Source of the DNA: Tomocerus qinae
Taxonomy: Eukaryota > Arthropoda > Collembola > Entomobryomorpha > Tomoceridae
Assembly (NCBI GenBank): GCA_020055645.1
Contig: CM034550.1
Coordinates: 15,699,001-15,763,000 of the forward strand
Direction of reading: 5' to 3'
Length of the DNA: 64,000 nucleotides
Part shown: in pieces, positions 26,301 through 40,800 of the stretch
Layout of the letters: each line of letters begins with the position of its first letter
Position numbering within the stretch: the first letter of the stretch is position 1
Translations under genes and position numbers: made by a program
Notes under the pieces: generated by a model
The model's database searches: none
Told to the model about the DNA's origin: nothing
What the model saw: only the letters and a program-made list of their open reading frames with translations

Positions 26301-29300
26301 ATAAAAACAGATAGATATTTTAGCTTCCGTTTCTTGGAGCTTATCACATTTGGCTTAAAAGTCAAAAGTTGAAAGTTATTTCTCATAGGACTGCTATTGA
26401 ATTGTATTGTCGGAAAGAGGTAAAATTAAATGTGATCATTTCTATTCAGGAGGTCTCTTCATTTTCCTGTGCTACTTATTCTCAGATGTTGATTACAAAA
26501 ATGGAATGCAATAGAAGAGAAGCACTGAAGGTCTGGAGCCTATAAATATATTACCTTATATGTATAAACATACCTCGCATTTGTGAATGCGAACATAGCA
26601 CTTACCTATAAATTCATAATAAATTCCAAGTTAGGCACATGTCTCCCAACTTCTAACCTTTTATCATGGATATCTTGTAACTCTAAGGCCTGTGCTGTTG
26701 AAGACGCAATTCTTCCAATTACAAAACTTTGAGACTGTTACATTCAAAAACTAATAAACACTTTTAGAAGAAAGTCTTGTTCTACAGACTACTTGATGAA
26801 ATTCCTTTCCATTTAAAGGGACAAAGATGCAAAGACACTCAATTCAATGTTATTACAATCAGGTATCTTTTAATAAAGTGAAATAGGACCTCGCTCGCAT
26901 TTATTGCTTGATTGCTTCTGCATGGCAATAAACTGACTAAAAGTTCTCTAAACATGACTGATTTCAATAATGTGCTATTGTAACACCAAAAGTTGAAAAC
27001 TCTGGAGAATGGGCTAAAGCATTACTATAAGGATATCAGATATTTCTTAGTCTAGATTGTTATAGCTATTAAGTATTTTTATATAAACCATCATGAAAAA
27101 GAGATATGTTTGATCTTTAGCTAATGTTCAAAGTAAAGCAAGGTAATCAAGAAACAAAATGAAAGATTTAATATTTTTAAATACGTTTTCTGCCAGGAAC
27201 AGGAACCATAGTTCAACGTTTATCGTTTGTGGATAGCGTTTATTTTCTCAGGAAAGACGGTAGTAGTAATAACGTTCTTGAAATATTATGTAATAATAAA
27301 AATACGGGATAGTCGAGATATTATATTACGGATATGGACTATTTAGCAATGGTTTGCATTTATTTGCAAGTAATACTATCAACCTGTTTCAGATAGTATT
27401 TGATAGGGATATAAATGTGTTTTATGTTTAATATGATACGGTATGTGAATGGCATTCGGTGTATAGAGAAGAATTCAAGAGAAGGGAATAGGTATGAAAG
27501 GAGTGTGGAGAAATAGAAGACAAGAAAGTGGAATGTGAGAGTTTAGGTAAACTTTGAACCTATCCACATTCTCGTCTTGCCTTCTTATCCTTTTCTCTGT
27601 GTTCTCTATCTTTACGTTTAGATCAGACAAAGAGTTTTCTTTTATATTTTCTATTGCTCCCGTAAATTCTCCCTCCTTTTCCCTTTGCCATGTGCATCTA
27701 CATCAAATTCTACACTTTTATTTTATTTCTGTCTACAGTTACTGCTTAGTTGAGTACAGACACAGTTCTACAGTTACGAGGAATGTTTAGGATATAAAGA
27801 TACCTAATTCCTAGGACTAAACTCTAGTCTCTGTCTCTATCCATACTACTGTAGTCATGTTGATGCACACAATAAGTATCTACATTCGAAATGTAGGGAG
27901 ATATTCCAAAGAGAACAAACCAGACAAGTCAGACAAATCACAAGGCTTGGGAAAGCATTTCTTCAGCCGTAGTTTTGCTCGTTAACTCCTTTTCACAAAT
28001 TCGTACATGCTTCACTTGACAGTGGCATCCTCCAATTCAATTTCTAAATCCGAGCTGTACAAAATTACCTCACTGCACACTGATATATAACATGTATCGG
28101 CATCATCCTCCTTATAACCTTCCATCTCTTCCAATCCCCTAAAGCATACTGACACCATACTTACACTGTAAACATTCCCACAGGAGGAATTCGACTATGA
28201 ACATATTTTTACATTTCAATGAGATTGTACAAAGGCTTTCCCGACAAAAGACCTGAAAATACTCTATTTATAAATATGCCGTTCCTGAAGGAAAGGCAAT
28301 AATTCTTAGGTTTTTAGCTTAAATCTACCATGAAGGGAGTTTTTAATCAACACCCCATAAACTAAGTCACTGTTGTGTAATGAATGAACAGTGCATTAGA
28401 TCCCGGAAGGATAATTACAAATCCTCTTACGTATATTCCTTCTCTATTAGCTTCAGTTAATTACGTTAGGTTAAGTTTCTTGACGACCGAACGGAATTTC
28501 CTCCGCACATTGTACACGTTGTAATTACATTTCCTTGAAAGGCAATTCGATCAAGTTTCGAGAATTTCTTATGATAATAACCTAGAAATAAACAGGCAAG
28601 TAATAAGGATAACAATTTGTTGTAAAAATAGAACATTGGCTGAAATAAAACTCCTTCTAGGCTTCTCATATTCCTTTCTTAATTGCAAATCTTACAAACT
28701 CAGATTGGCGGAACAAAAACTACTTTGCTAGGTACCAAATCTATTTTGAGATACTCTTGAAAACCAATCCTGAAGAAACGAAAGATGATTTTCTAATCAT
28801 GGTACATTAGCCAGAGCACTTCATGACATAAATATTCGTAATTTCAGTAATACGCTTTTTGGTAAGCGAAACTATTTTTGGAGCTTTTCCAAACAAGGTA
28901 GTCAAAGAATTATAAATTGGCTTCGGTGAAAAAACCAGACGATAATACGATAATAACCAAGAGTTGCGAGGAAAGTTTTCTTACGTATGATTACCTTTGC
29001 TCATTATTTTCTTGAGACAAATCTAGCTTCTCATTCGAAGGTAAATTTATCCAATGAAAATTAATAGCGTTTTATTACATGGAATAGAAAATCCAACCTA
29101 TTCCTTATTGTATAAGATATCAAATCTCGACGTTTTAAAAATTACATAGGGTTATGTTAGGTAAATCTTGTAATATTGCATAAATGTTGGAAAACGAAGA
29201 AATCTGAAGAACACGGGTAATAATCTTTTATGAAGGGTTACATAAGTTTAATTAGTGTAATAATTATGGGATTATTAATGTTAGGTAATGATAAAGTGGT

Positions 29301-32300
29301 ACCAGTAAGTCTTGGTGGTGAGTAAAGAGTAAAATCACAGGATAGCAATTGTGTCAAATAACACACATGACTAAGCCATATTAAAGTTGGTTTTCTAATC
29401 TTTTCCGGGAGATTCATGATGTATAGCCAATGACTAGAAAGTTGAAGAGAAAGTCAATAGGAGTCTGAGGTAGGTTAAACCTGGAGAGGAATTGGAAACT
29501 AAGAAGACTAAGGTTAAGTGTCTTAAGAGTTAAGATTACTAGGAAGCCGAACTAATAACTTGCCTACATGTTTAATAACCAGGAGCATGACATTTATATT
29601 GCAAGGAAAGCTTACCACAGTCGCTTGCCTTACATCGTCGCTCTTCTATCTAATTTCAAAATCTGGAAGTTGAGACAGGAAGGAAAACGGATGTGCTATC
29701 CCGAAAACCTCATCTTGAGGAACCATGCATTAGACATAATATCTGTAATATTAGGAGAATTTCAATTTCACTCCTCCTTTCTGAAATTCCTTTTTAGTGT
29801 CAGTGTCAGTTAAGTCAAAATCTATCTATTCATTGTAGAACCGCAGTCTGAAACCCATTTTGGGAAAGAAAACTACAATTTTCTTTCTTGCACTTAAATA
29901 ATATGTTTTAGGTTGAGAAAAGAAGTCTTCCATTACATTCCTAACTACATTCACATTGTACGTGGAATAAGAAAATGCGTTTATGGAGAAAGTCTCAAAA
30001 GAACTGCGCTGCTGCAGTGCAATATAGGCTATTGATACTAAATATGACAGAATAATATCTCTAGCCAGATGTATACTTTTCAAGTCACGACTCACATGCA
30101 GAGAACGTCACGATTCGAGCTAGCGACCATAAACCCTAATATATATTGAGCATTGAAAGAAGCTCACACAGTCATTGTCATTATTGAATGTTGAAAAGAG
30201 AATCAAACCAAAGCCGACACAGAAAACCAGAATTGAATGGCTTGTGCAACATACGTAATTGTCTCCCTAAGCATACCTGACTATATTTAATATAGTATAA
30301 CGTATAAAATCTTAAGAATTCTCTAATCTGCAACGTTGTTGAGAAGATGTGAGACGACATGAGATGACACTATAATATAATAAGCCTTACTTTCAGATGT
30401 GAATGTGATCTGAGCTAAGTATGTATGGAATGGGAATTGTAGGTAAAAATTGCCGTGCAAGATTTTCATCTTTATTTTCAATCCTCGTAAACTATGTGCA
30501 GCATGCCTTCGTGAATAGCTACTACTGTGAGAATATCATTAAGGAATATAATTTCATCAGCAGAATTCCAATTTTTTCTTTACTTATCAGCAATCCAATC
30601 TATGCTATGTGATACACTATCCTAGCTATGTTATTAGTTTTTCACTTCCAGTCCCTTCATATCTGATAATATTACATTGCATTTCGTTCAGGAAAACATT
30701 AACCACACTCCAAAGACTTTTATCTAATATACACTCTCCTCTGCTAACATACATGTCCATAAAACCTAGAAACTAAGTATTTCTACGAAGCTTCCTAACA
30801 AGCAAAATGCCCGTAATGTGACGTATAATGTTACTGACAATGGCACACACCTATTGATTTGACTCTGTTTCATCTCAGTGGATATAATGTTATTTAAGCC
30901 ATCATAACGAACACCGTAAAAATCTATTCCTCGCCCCATTCCTTCTTTCTAATGGTATTGGTTGCAATTATCCCGGAACATGTATCTGAAAAATTCTTTC
31001 AGGACCTAGCTGTTTACTATTTTCTAACACAATCGAGTCCAGAATACGATTACATACCAAAATGTGTAACTACTTTGTAACAATTGATTGTAATTGGATA
31101 CTGCACATTTCTTTCTCAATTTTAACGCCTAGATCTTTCAATAGCGTATTTACGGTGGAAATTTTACTATCGTATCATATATCCTATTACAACCAAAAAT
31201 GTTTCTCATCTTGGTACATTCCTCTAAGGGTAAGGTACGAGAGAGTATGGAAAAGTGCATTTTTTCGCCAATTCAATTTATTCTATTCCCAGCACTGTTT
31301 TATAAACCAAGATGATCTGGATTTTGTTATTATGTGTCAAGAAATTATCTTTTTATGTGTATAAATGGTTGTTTTGCTTATTTTTGTCATCCTATAGTGC
31401 GCACATCGTGGGATGACAATCTTTCGTTAAATTCTTGACTTTTGAAATAAACAGAATTTTACTGCCTTTTAGACTTCAGGGGCCGGAATAAATAAATATC
31501 ACGACATATTGTTTATGTAGGTAGGAAAGTACGAAATCTCAATAGGAGCTATGTAGTATCCTCTACTACTATTTGTCAAATAATATTGCGTTACTCTACC
31601 TAATAATAGTACTTGTGATAATACAATCTGTGACTTTGTGTATTTTCAACTAAAGACTAGCTTTCTTTACAGTAACATGGATTCCTCGTATGTTATTCAG
31701 CAGTAGTTTGTACAGTGTCTCCTTGATGCTTATTTACTGTATCAAAATGACTTAAAATGAGTAGGTAAACAATTTGTAGAGTATGAAAGCATTTTCACGT
31801 AATATTAACATTGCATTCATGTTTATTTAGCTGTAACAACATTCTTTTTTGGTGTAAGTAAAGTACTGGGTCCTTAATGGCACTTTTGAATCTTAATCAC
31901 ACTCTTAGCTTTTTGATATATGAGCCCATTACATCCATTTAGTGATAGAGCGGGATTTCTTGTCTGCTTTACTTTAGCCAGACTTGGCTTCGCTGTTGAT
32001 TGTACTACTAGCGTGTAAAAGAGCATTTTATATAGTACAAATTTGTTCTATATGAAATGAAAGGAGACTTTCACCGCTATCCTTTCACCAGTACTTTGCA
32101 GAACTCTGTTGACTGTTACTTCCTTGAAGCATTTCTCCAGGGTCTCATATGTTAGAGCAGAAGAAGAGTATAGATTTCATACGTACGTAGAGAAGAGTAG
32201 AGATGGGTATTTATTTCTACACCTTCCACTTGAACTACACTCACGCACATGAGTACTGATAGCCGTGCAGATGCAGTTGGCTCTCTCCTCTCCTCCTACA

Positions 32301-35300
32301 AGCTACGTTATTCAAGATAGCTACTCAACTTTGGAATGATAACATAATACTGATGATGATAGTTTGTAGTAGGGATGTGCATGTAACTGACTTTCTACCC
32401 ACTGCGACGTTCCTCTTGTTTATAATAGAATCTTTCCTCGTTACTCTGACTTGTTCAAATGTTCTTTCAGATATCAAAGCCTTTCTTCCAATCTCCTTTC
32501 TCCACACAAGTCCAACTTTAAATTACAAAACTCGTCTTTGTGGTACTCCTAATAGCGGTTATAGTTTAACTTGTTCGTTTAAAATCTCGAACTCTATTTC
32601 ATTCTACATTGTGTAGAAACACTGTTGTGCAAAACCCAACTGCATCGTTCTACACGATTTCTCTTCCTAAACCAACTAATGAAAATTTAATGCCGATTTA
32701 CTTACCTCTGTTAACATTCGTAGGAAATGAAATTTTCTGTTTTTACAGAAACCACGACTTAGCTTGATTAAACTCAAACATGTCTTACATTCTTCTCGCT
32801 TGCTGTGTTACATTTTTTATATGTACTTCTTGAGTACATTTAGAATTTTCTACCATATCTTATCTAGACGAGTTTTAAATTATTTACTACTGCATATAAG
32901 TCATTACAGACTTTAAGGATGCACTCTAAGCAAAGATATGTGGTTGAGATATGGAGAAACTTCCATGTTTATTTACGCCTGTACTTTGGCATTCCCAAAG
33001 TGCTGCTAAATCGAAAGAGTTAATTTAGCTGATGATGATAAAGTAAAATGAGTTTCTCTTTAGTCCCATCATTTAATTAGCGTGTAAATTAATTTCCGCC
33101 CATTCCTACTTCAACCCAAGTTTTCTCAGACTCACCTAATCTTCCAAATTAAATCTACTCAATCTGTCTTTAATCAAATTAAATCCAAACTCCTAATTTT
33201 TCAAATCGTATATTCTATTTGGTACGTCTGATAGTTGATGCTTCTTTTCCAAACATCCATTTGCATACCAGATTTTTCCTCGAATGTGTATTGTATTGTT
33301 AAGTTTGTTTTGCAAGAGTAGTGGTACGTTTTTGTTTAGCATTTTGTGAACTACGTGCTTTCCAGTAGAAGGATTTTCCTACGCTTAGAAAAACTTTGCG
33401 GGCGAAATGGTAGAATACAATTAAATGAAATGCGGTTTCATAAAGCTTGTTCAGGCATGGTTTATTGCTAATTAAATGGCACGACTGCTCTAAAATAGTA
33501 AATCCCTTTAAGTTCTCCAAGTAAAATTGCAACGTAGGACAGGTAGATATAGATTTTGGCAAATCCTGATGGTAACATAATTCTGTGTGTAGCTCAAAGC
33601 TTAATCAAATAGTGGTATTTTGAATCTTGAACGAATCTAGAGCAGTACATTCAGTTAATCTAAGTATTTCGTCTGGGATTCTTTTCTGGATGGCTGGTGG
33701 CTGGCTCTATATGATTTCATCTGATAAGCCGAGATGAAACGTTCAGATCAGATGAAGGAATTCTTAGTTTAGGAAATATATTGAGTATGCAGTAGCGGAT
33801 TCATGTGATGTGGTTTGGCTAGCTCTTGTGCGGTGTATCTTCTACTTGTATGCGTGAAAATCGATAGTCCCTCGCCTGGCGTCAAAGAACTGTTCATAGA
33901 GCCGTGAAAACGGATTTGCTACACTAAATGCTCCTTTTATCTCTTGGTGCTTCTCTGTCCTCTCTGTCCTCCTGGTATGTATGTCCTTTCTCAAGAATTA
34001 GGTAAGCCCGCCTGGATTGCCAACGGTAAGAAGGTAGGAAGTATACCGTAGACACATTATGTATATTAGCTCCTTATGTACCTTGTCCTTTTCCAGAAAT
34101 AGGAATGGACATTTTTTGGGTACATTCGCAACTTACGACATGGAATTCCAGTCTACTTCAAGACAAGTCAAGTCAAAGTGAAGCCAAATCATGCCAAGTC
34201 ACTCAACACAAGTTACCATTCTGATACCTTTCAAGTAGACCACACTATTCAATGGAGAGCTGCCAGGGAATCCAATTTTCAATCGGTATGGGCGCAAATA
34301 TTTCGTCAACTCGTACGCTCTAACGTCTTATCCTTATAGACTCACATATTTATTACAATACCCCGATTATTGCAATATATTTGAACAGGATAGCATTAAA
34401 TTTGAAGATAAAAATACTTTTTGGAGACAATTTTTTTAGTTTTTGAGCATTTTTTCCTAATTTACATTTTCATGAGACAAAAAGTGTCAAATACTCCTAT
34501 TGGATTTAAACCCAGTTACCATTTGGGCTTAACTTGCATAGGAATTTTTGCAATTGATAATATTGGGGATTTTTGATCCTGGGCAACTCTCTATTTGTTC
34601 ACACACACACACGAGAGATCAAAAAAGAAGTTATAGGACAAGCAAACGGAAAGCACTCATTCCCATCTCGAGTAGTTTCTTTGAGGTGACAGGAATTTTG
34701 TCTTGTCGTGGTCTTATGAAAATCCATTGGACGTTCCTTAGCTTAGAAAAGCAGTTGTAGATTGGGTTCCCTTGTCTTCCTTTGGCATCTCTCAGAGTGT
34801 GGAGTATGGGTTAAGCTGATGGAATGAATGTTTGTGATAGAGGGAGAGGAGTTAATGGGAAACAATGTCACTCAAGTCAAGTTGAATCGAGTCAACCATA
34901 CACAGGCGTCGTCCCGTGTCAAATTATATTAAACTTTAAAAGAAATTCCCTCTTACCACTCTCACCACTTTCTTTTCCTCACTCATTTCAATTTCCTAAC
35001 TTTCCCGTCCGACTTGCAATTCCATATCTGTTCGTACCTACATATACATACGTGTGGAATCAACTCACCTATATCTTATTATATACATTTTCAGTCAAAT
35101 CCACTGCAAGTCCTGCAAGTGGCTTTTACTTTTTATTATTCCCCAGGGATTCAAATGAAATCTTTCGGCTAAAGACGTTACTTTAGTACCGATCCCTTTT
35201 ATTTTATGTTACTGCGTCGTTAGACTGGGCAATGATGATTGTTAGGCTAAGTTTCTCCAACTTTACTTTCATAACTGCTCCTAGACTCGACTTGGATTCA

Positions 35301-35396
35301 TGGAGTCTGGAAATGCGAGCATATAAGTACCGCAGACATACCCATAGGAAATATGAAGTTCTAATGCACACGTTTCTATGAGTATTTTCGTACAGG
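23347..35396. other. AT-rich region, about 12 kb; no gene identified
   Basis: Open frames reach 145 codons (24,438-24,875, minus) but none shows a domain I recognise. The region has occasional short hairpins, for example TTGTCATCC / GGATGACAA at 31,384-31,392 and 31,411-31,419. It also has a short CA run near 34,600-34,612. Small exons of a gene could be hidden here; I cannot demonstrate any. Confidence 0.35.
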
Positions 35397-35553
35397 TGTA
35401 CTAAAATACTAGAGAATTCGAGTATAAACAAACATTTGGAAAAATGTCAACTTGTATTTTAGAACACGTTCTAAATGTGTTCTAAAATACTAGTATCTAT
35501 AGGAATAAAAGAACTAGTTCTAATCAACTAGTTTTCACTCGTATTTTAGTACA
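35397..35553. repeat. Palindrome-rich patch
   Basis: GTACTAAAATAC (35,397-35,408) is matched by GTATTTTAGTAC near 35,542-35,553. A second perfect hairpin sits between them (TATTTTAGAACAC, 35,455-35,467, and its reverse complement, 35,477-35,489). ACTAGT and AGTACT words continue to about 35,830. This may be a degenerate inverted-repeat element. No coding capacity. Confidence 0.55.
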
Positions 35554-37817
35554 TTACGGGTTTTATTACTAAACTTTGTATCCCCTGTTTATTAGATTGG
35601 TAACGTAGCTAGGTGGTAGGCAGAGGAGACTTTGGTGGAAGTAGGCGGGAAATCGGTTCCCCCCCCCTGGATTTTTTTTCCAAAATTGTTGTTCTTTTTT
35701 TGCCTTTGTTTCCTAGTGAATTAAAATTAGTTTTTACTTGTACATTAGTACTAGTACTAAAGTACGACTCAACGTCCCATAAGTCCTAGTTCTATTATAC
35801 TAGTAAATACGAGTCGTTTAGTACTCGTACTCGGCAGTAGAATTTTTCCCTATGGGTATCCAATAGCTTCCTACTACTACACTGTTCTACTTATTGGGTC
35901 CTGTCCAATATCCTAAATTCTATTTATCTTTATGTGTAAAGTAACTATAATATATGCATTCTAACTGCTATATATTACCCTACCTATATAACCATAGAGA
36001 GGTAGGCACTTCTACTTCAAATTGACAAATTCATTAATTACATCTAACATTTCCAAGTTTTTCTAAACGAACAAAGCAATTTTATTCCTTTTGTGGTTGA
36101 ACAACAAAGGGAAAGTTCAACTCTTTATTCATTCGGCCCTTCCTTATGATTAATGTAGTTCAACTAATACTTATAGGTAATAAACTTTGATTTTTAAACA
36201 AAAAACTCCTTGAATATAATAGATTTTTCATTTTCTTCTGTTTTTCACATTTTTCTACTCACAAATCAAACACAGATTATTTCCCCAGTGTCGCCAGCCG
36301 CCATAAGTGGATGCTAGACCAAAAATGAAAATAATCGAGACAGTTTTTGTTTAGTTAACTTGACATAACGCAGTTTTTAACCAAATACAGACAGCAGATT
36401 GACAATTTCACAAATACTTGCTATTATTAGAATAAAATTATTTATTTATAATACCACCTAAACAAAAAAAGATGAAACCCAATTTTATTCGCTCTAGTCA
36501 AACTTAGATTTGATATTATACCGTTAGTGTTTATCGAATTCCTTTGCTCAGTCTAATTTTGTTCGAACTCAATAATGGAAATCATAATTCTTGTTTGAAA
36601 ATGAATAGCCAAGTAGCAACCAGTGGCCATATCTTAGAAGTGACTGTAGTGTTAATAAAGATTTACGAAATCGGTTATACCTATACAGTTAATAGACAGT
36701 GGCTACATGAATACATTGCAAGAAGCTACTCGTAAGCATTTTGTAGGGACTTTCTACTAGCCACTTGTATTCACATTGGTACATGTGCCAAATCTACTTT
36801 TACATACGAGGCTACTACTGCAAAATGTACATATTTCTATCCCGTGTAAGATACGCCACAAGCTTACCAATTGTCTATATAAGTTCTATATTTATATCCC
36901 ATAACAATATTATATACTATATTATAGTATAGCTTAACATACTACAATAAATGTACCTACATAGAATTGGCTATAATAGTACTGGAGCTTTCACATTCTG
37001 TGACTAATACTCTGTCTTCTATTTCTCTTGGCTTTGGTAAATGCCCAAGAATAAAATAGTAGTTTAGCTATCTGAAAAGCATTTTCTGGTTTGCGTGTCT
37101 TTTCACAATTTGTCATCACTTCACTTCCAATATTAAAATTTTATTCTAGGTCGAGCTCAGAACTCGTTCATATCCTATTTACGTTAAGAAAATTTTCCTA
37201 GTAAATGAGTTTATCTACTGCTACGAAATAGTTGTAGGCTGTAATCACTCCTAAACTGTATTTCTTGTGCTTGTCACTACATTAATCTGATTTATTAAGT
37301 TAAGGCAGGGTTACATACACAGTAAAAGGATCTGGGCTTATAAATTAATGATGATAGACACATTATTATCAAGGTAAGCATGTATTATCATGTCTTAAAC
37401 TACTTCTAATACAATATACATGTAGTTTAACTGTAATTTATTGCATGAGAATGATTTACTATCCCCTGCAGTTTATTATCCAACTAAAAACATACATCAA
37501 TTATTATGTAACACCTTTCAGGAGTCTAAAATTGAATATACTAGCCCATAGTGAATATTTCAGCACTATTTTATTGTCAACAAGATTATTTATGCATAAA
37601 AAAATATTTTGTGTAAATCTTGTGTAGTTCCCGAAATATTTTTCGATACAAGTGGTATGCGGCAATGTAGGTTTGTAGGTAAGATGGAGAAATGATAATG
37701 CGACCTGTTGTAATGTGCATTGAGTTAGTTTTTGCAGGGTAGCATAAATGAGTAATGGAATCCTCCATAATTCAATGTCAATCTTCACATAACTTTCTCA
37801 GTGTGATAGTGTCGGTT

Positions 37818-37851
37818 CCCTTGCCCTGAATGACTACATTCAGGACAAGGG
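37818..37851. repeat. Short stem-loop, 15-bp stem with one mismatch
   Basis: CCCTTGCCCTGAATG, loop ACTA, then CATTCAGGACAAGGG. It is strong for its length but too short for a microRNA precursor. No flanking signals suggest a function. Confidence 0.6.
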
Positions 37852-40800
37852 TAAGGAAGGGAAAGGACAGCAGTAAAACACTAAAACAAATGTTCAATTC
37901 CCTATTGTAGTTTTTCCCTGGCATTACTTGCGTCGTGTGCGAAAGTAAAGATAGAGTAAAATAGTTTATTTAACTTATTTATGGCAACACGCACTGCTTG
38001 GCATTTCACTCGACTAACTCCATGAGTAAGCATTGGGCATGCACAGTGCGTTTTTTATAACAGAGAAATAGTAAGGAAGTAACACACCTTGTATACATAG
38101 TAAGCAAAAATAGTAGGAACTAGCCAAGTGTACTAATAAAGGTAGTATGACTACTCCAGATAAAGTACGGAAGTGTTAATACCATTCTATTGCTTCTCTC
38201 AGTCCTTTTTATCATTGTAACATTGAATTTATGTAGGCAAGTAAATTCGGGTCAAGACTTACACTCAACTTCAACAACAAAATAAAACAAGTCTTATGAA
38301 ATAACAATAAGGAAGGACTAGACGACTACACACGTGTAAAAATCTACCCAGACGACTGAGAACTTAGTTTATACGCAATATAAATGTAATTTTTCAAGAG
38401 AAATGTCCTACAACGACTTAGAAGTAAGTCAGGCGTTAAAAATTACTGTTATTTCAGTATGGCGTTATTTAAACAATGTTTTCTAGCTACTCAACCGTTT
38501 TCACTATATTCTTGACTTGAAACTGTTCTCTGATTTTGAATATTTTCCACATTTACTCCCAGAAATGCTGAATATAGAAAAAAAATAATAGGTTTTAGGT
38601 ACATTTAGTACAAGTCTTGCTTTCGCGGTAGACGAAATTCATCAGGGTGAATACTAAATAGGAGGAAAAGCAATTTGTTGCTGCTGATAAAGTTTACTGT
38701 ATTATTATCGTTAGCGGGTTATGAAAAGTAAGCACTATAAATCTACTATTGTGCTCTGAAAGAAAAAAACAAGTTGCGCAACCAATGTACTATTGGTGCA
38801 GAAGAAATAACAAAAAACAATTAATTATACCTTGGCAGTAACTTCTATGAAGGGAAAAGAGCCAGTGGGACAATTTTTTGCTTGTCGTATACTAATGGCA
38901 ACTGATTGTAAGATTGAAGAAAAGACAAACGAAAGAGATATTTCTAGGTAATGACTACTATATGTAATTCAGTGAGTGGAGTATATTTGCACTTCTATTC
39001 TCTGACTTATTATCGTTAGAAAGTAGTTAGAGTGGAAAAGAAAGAAGAAAAGAAACTAAAAAAGTTTGCAGAGCTTGACGGTGCAGTGTACGAGTCCGTC
39101 TTTTGAGGTCGCAAACAACAAAGTAAAAGAAGATCAAATCAGATCAAATATATGAGCCATAATCTACAGTAGACTAGCATCCAAGCTCTAGGTCTACTTG
39201 TATACTAACATTTAGACATCCTATTAGAAAAAGATACACTTTAATCACGAATCGATATATCATCATTCCTACTAAACTACATTTAATGCAAAAAGTAGGG
39301 ATCTACACACAAAAAGGGTTTAACTACGGGAAATATAGGCACTATCTGAAGCCAGAACTTTTTTACATTTTTTTTCTGTATCGCCCATCAACTGACGGTT
39401 GGGATTTTCCTCAGAATCAAAAATATAAGTGAGAAAACATCTGTGCACTCTGTGATGCTCAAAAAAAATATAATGTTAGGTCAAAGTTCTGTTATGGATA
39501 TTGATGAGACGTACATGTACAAGTAATCTCTTTTCATAGTAGTATGAACAGCGGAATTTTTTATTCCCAAATCTGAGGGCCATTAATATTGAATCAAACC
39601 AGATTAAAGGAAAATCAGACCTTGTATGTTTTGTAAGACTTGTTAGATATTCTATTTTCATCTATAATCATTCTCGTATCAGAACTCTATTGCGTCAAAC
39701 ATTCATGTAGGCTGAGTACTCCAAACAACGTTTTGTAAAGAATATATATCTAACTAAAGCACGTCTTGTTGAAACATCCAAGAAAATTGTTCAGAAAAAA
39801 CGTTCAAACCCACATTAGTTATATTTTGAAATGAAGATAATCATCTCATTGAATCCTATCTAATAATAGTGTCTGGAATACTAGACCTACCTTTACATAG
39901 TCTGCTGCTGCTGTTGCAAAACATATCTGTAATACATAGAGGTACTTTATATTAAAAAGACCAATAAATAAATTCAAACGAAATACTAAAGTGCTATTAT
40001 AACCAGATTCATTAGTTCCATTCAAGGAAGAGTAAATAGCTACAGCTGCACAGTTTAGTGGACCAAACAAATTGTATACAAAAATAGGCTATTTGTGTGG
40101 GATTTAATAGCGCTGTAGCTTACCATTAGTACATATGACTAGTATTGATAATGCTGTCATGATAAAATAATAATAAAAGAATCAATTTATATGCCTGTAG
40201 TCTGTGGTTATGCTGTATGAGATTTTTTCTCCTCATTGTCAGTAGTAATCGTTCAGCAGTAAAAGTTTCGTGGTTTCAGTGCCTGTAGATAGAGAAATAA
40301 ACATTCGTCAGGAAAGTAATGAAAAGCCAACCAAGCGTTTCAGAAAATGAAAAGGACTCTTACTAAGAGATCTCATTGCTTGATTCAATTTGGATTGCTT
40401 ATTTTTAGCTCACTCTGTTTTCTAAGTACAATGGAAAGAAATCCTACATGTCACCAACGTACCTTACCGAGTTTATACTTACAGATAATCTAAACATAAC
40501 TTTGTACATTGACTTATGAATTATGGTGGTTGTTGTTAAAGAAGGTCGCGAAGATATTCATTTATCACTAAATTATTTCTCTACCTGCATAAATCAAAAT
40601 GTAATTTTAAAATTCATTTAATGTTAGCCTAATTTTATGTTAGAATTATAATTCAACCGTTCCATTTGACATTTGACTTGCCGACGGAATGTTTTGTTTT
40701 CCTTTCATGTATGAAATGGAGCGTATGCGTGTGAAAGTCTAAAATAGAGGATATTTACATATCCTTAGTGGTAGAGTAGCCTCTATAATGTAGTAAAGGA

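Noticed and set aside
30100..30125. Sequence resembling a tRNA B box (reverse strand)
   Set aside because: No A box at proper spacing and no cloverleaf can be drawn.
34600..34612. CA dinucleotide run
   Set aside because: Six to seven units only, an ordinary microsatellite with no sign of function.
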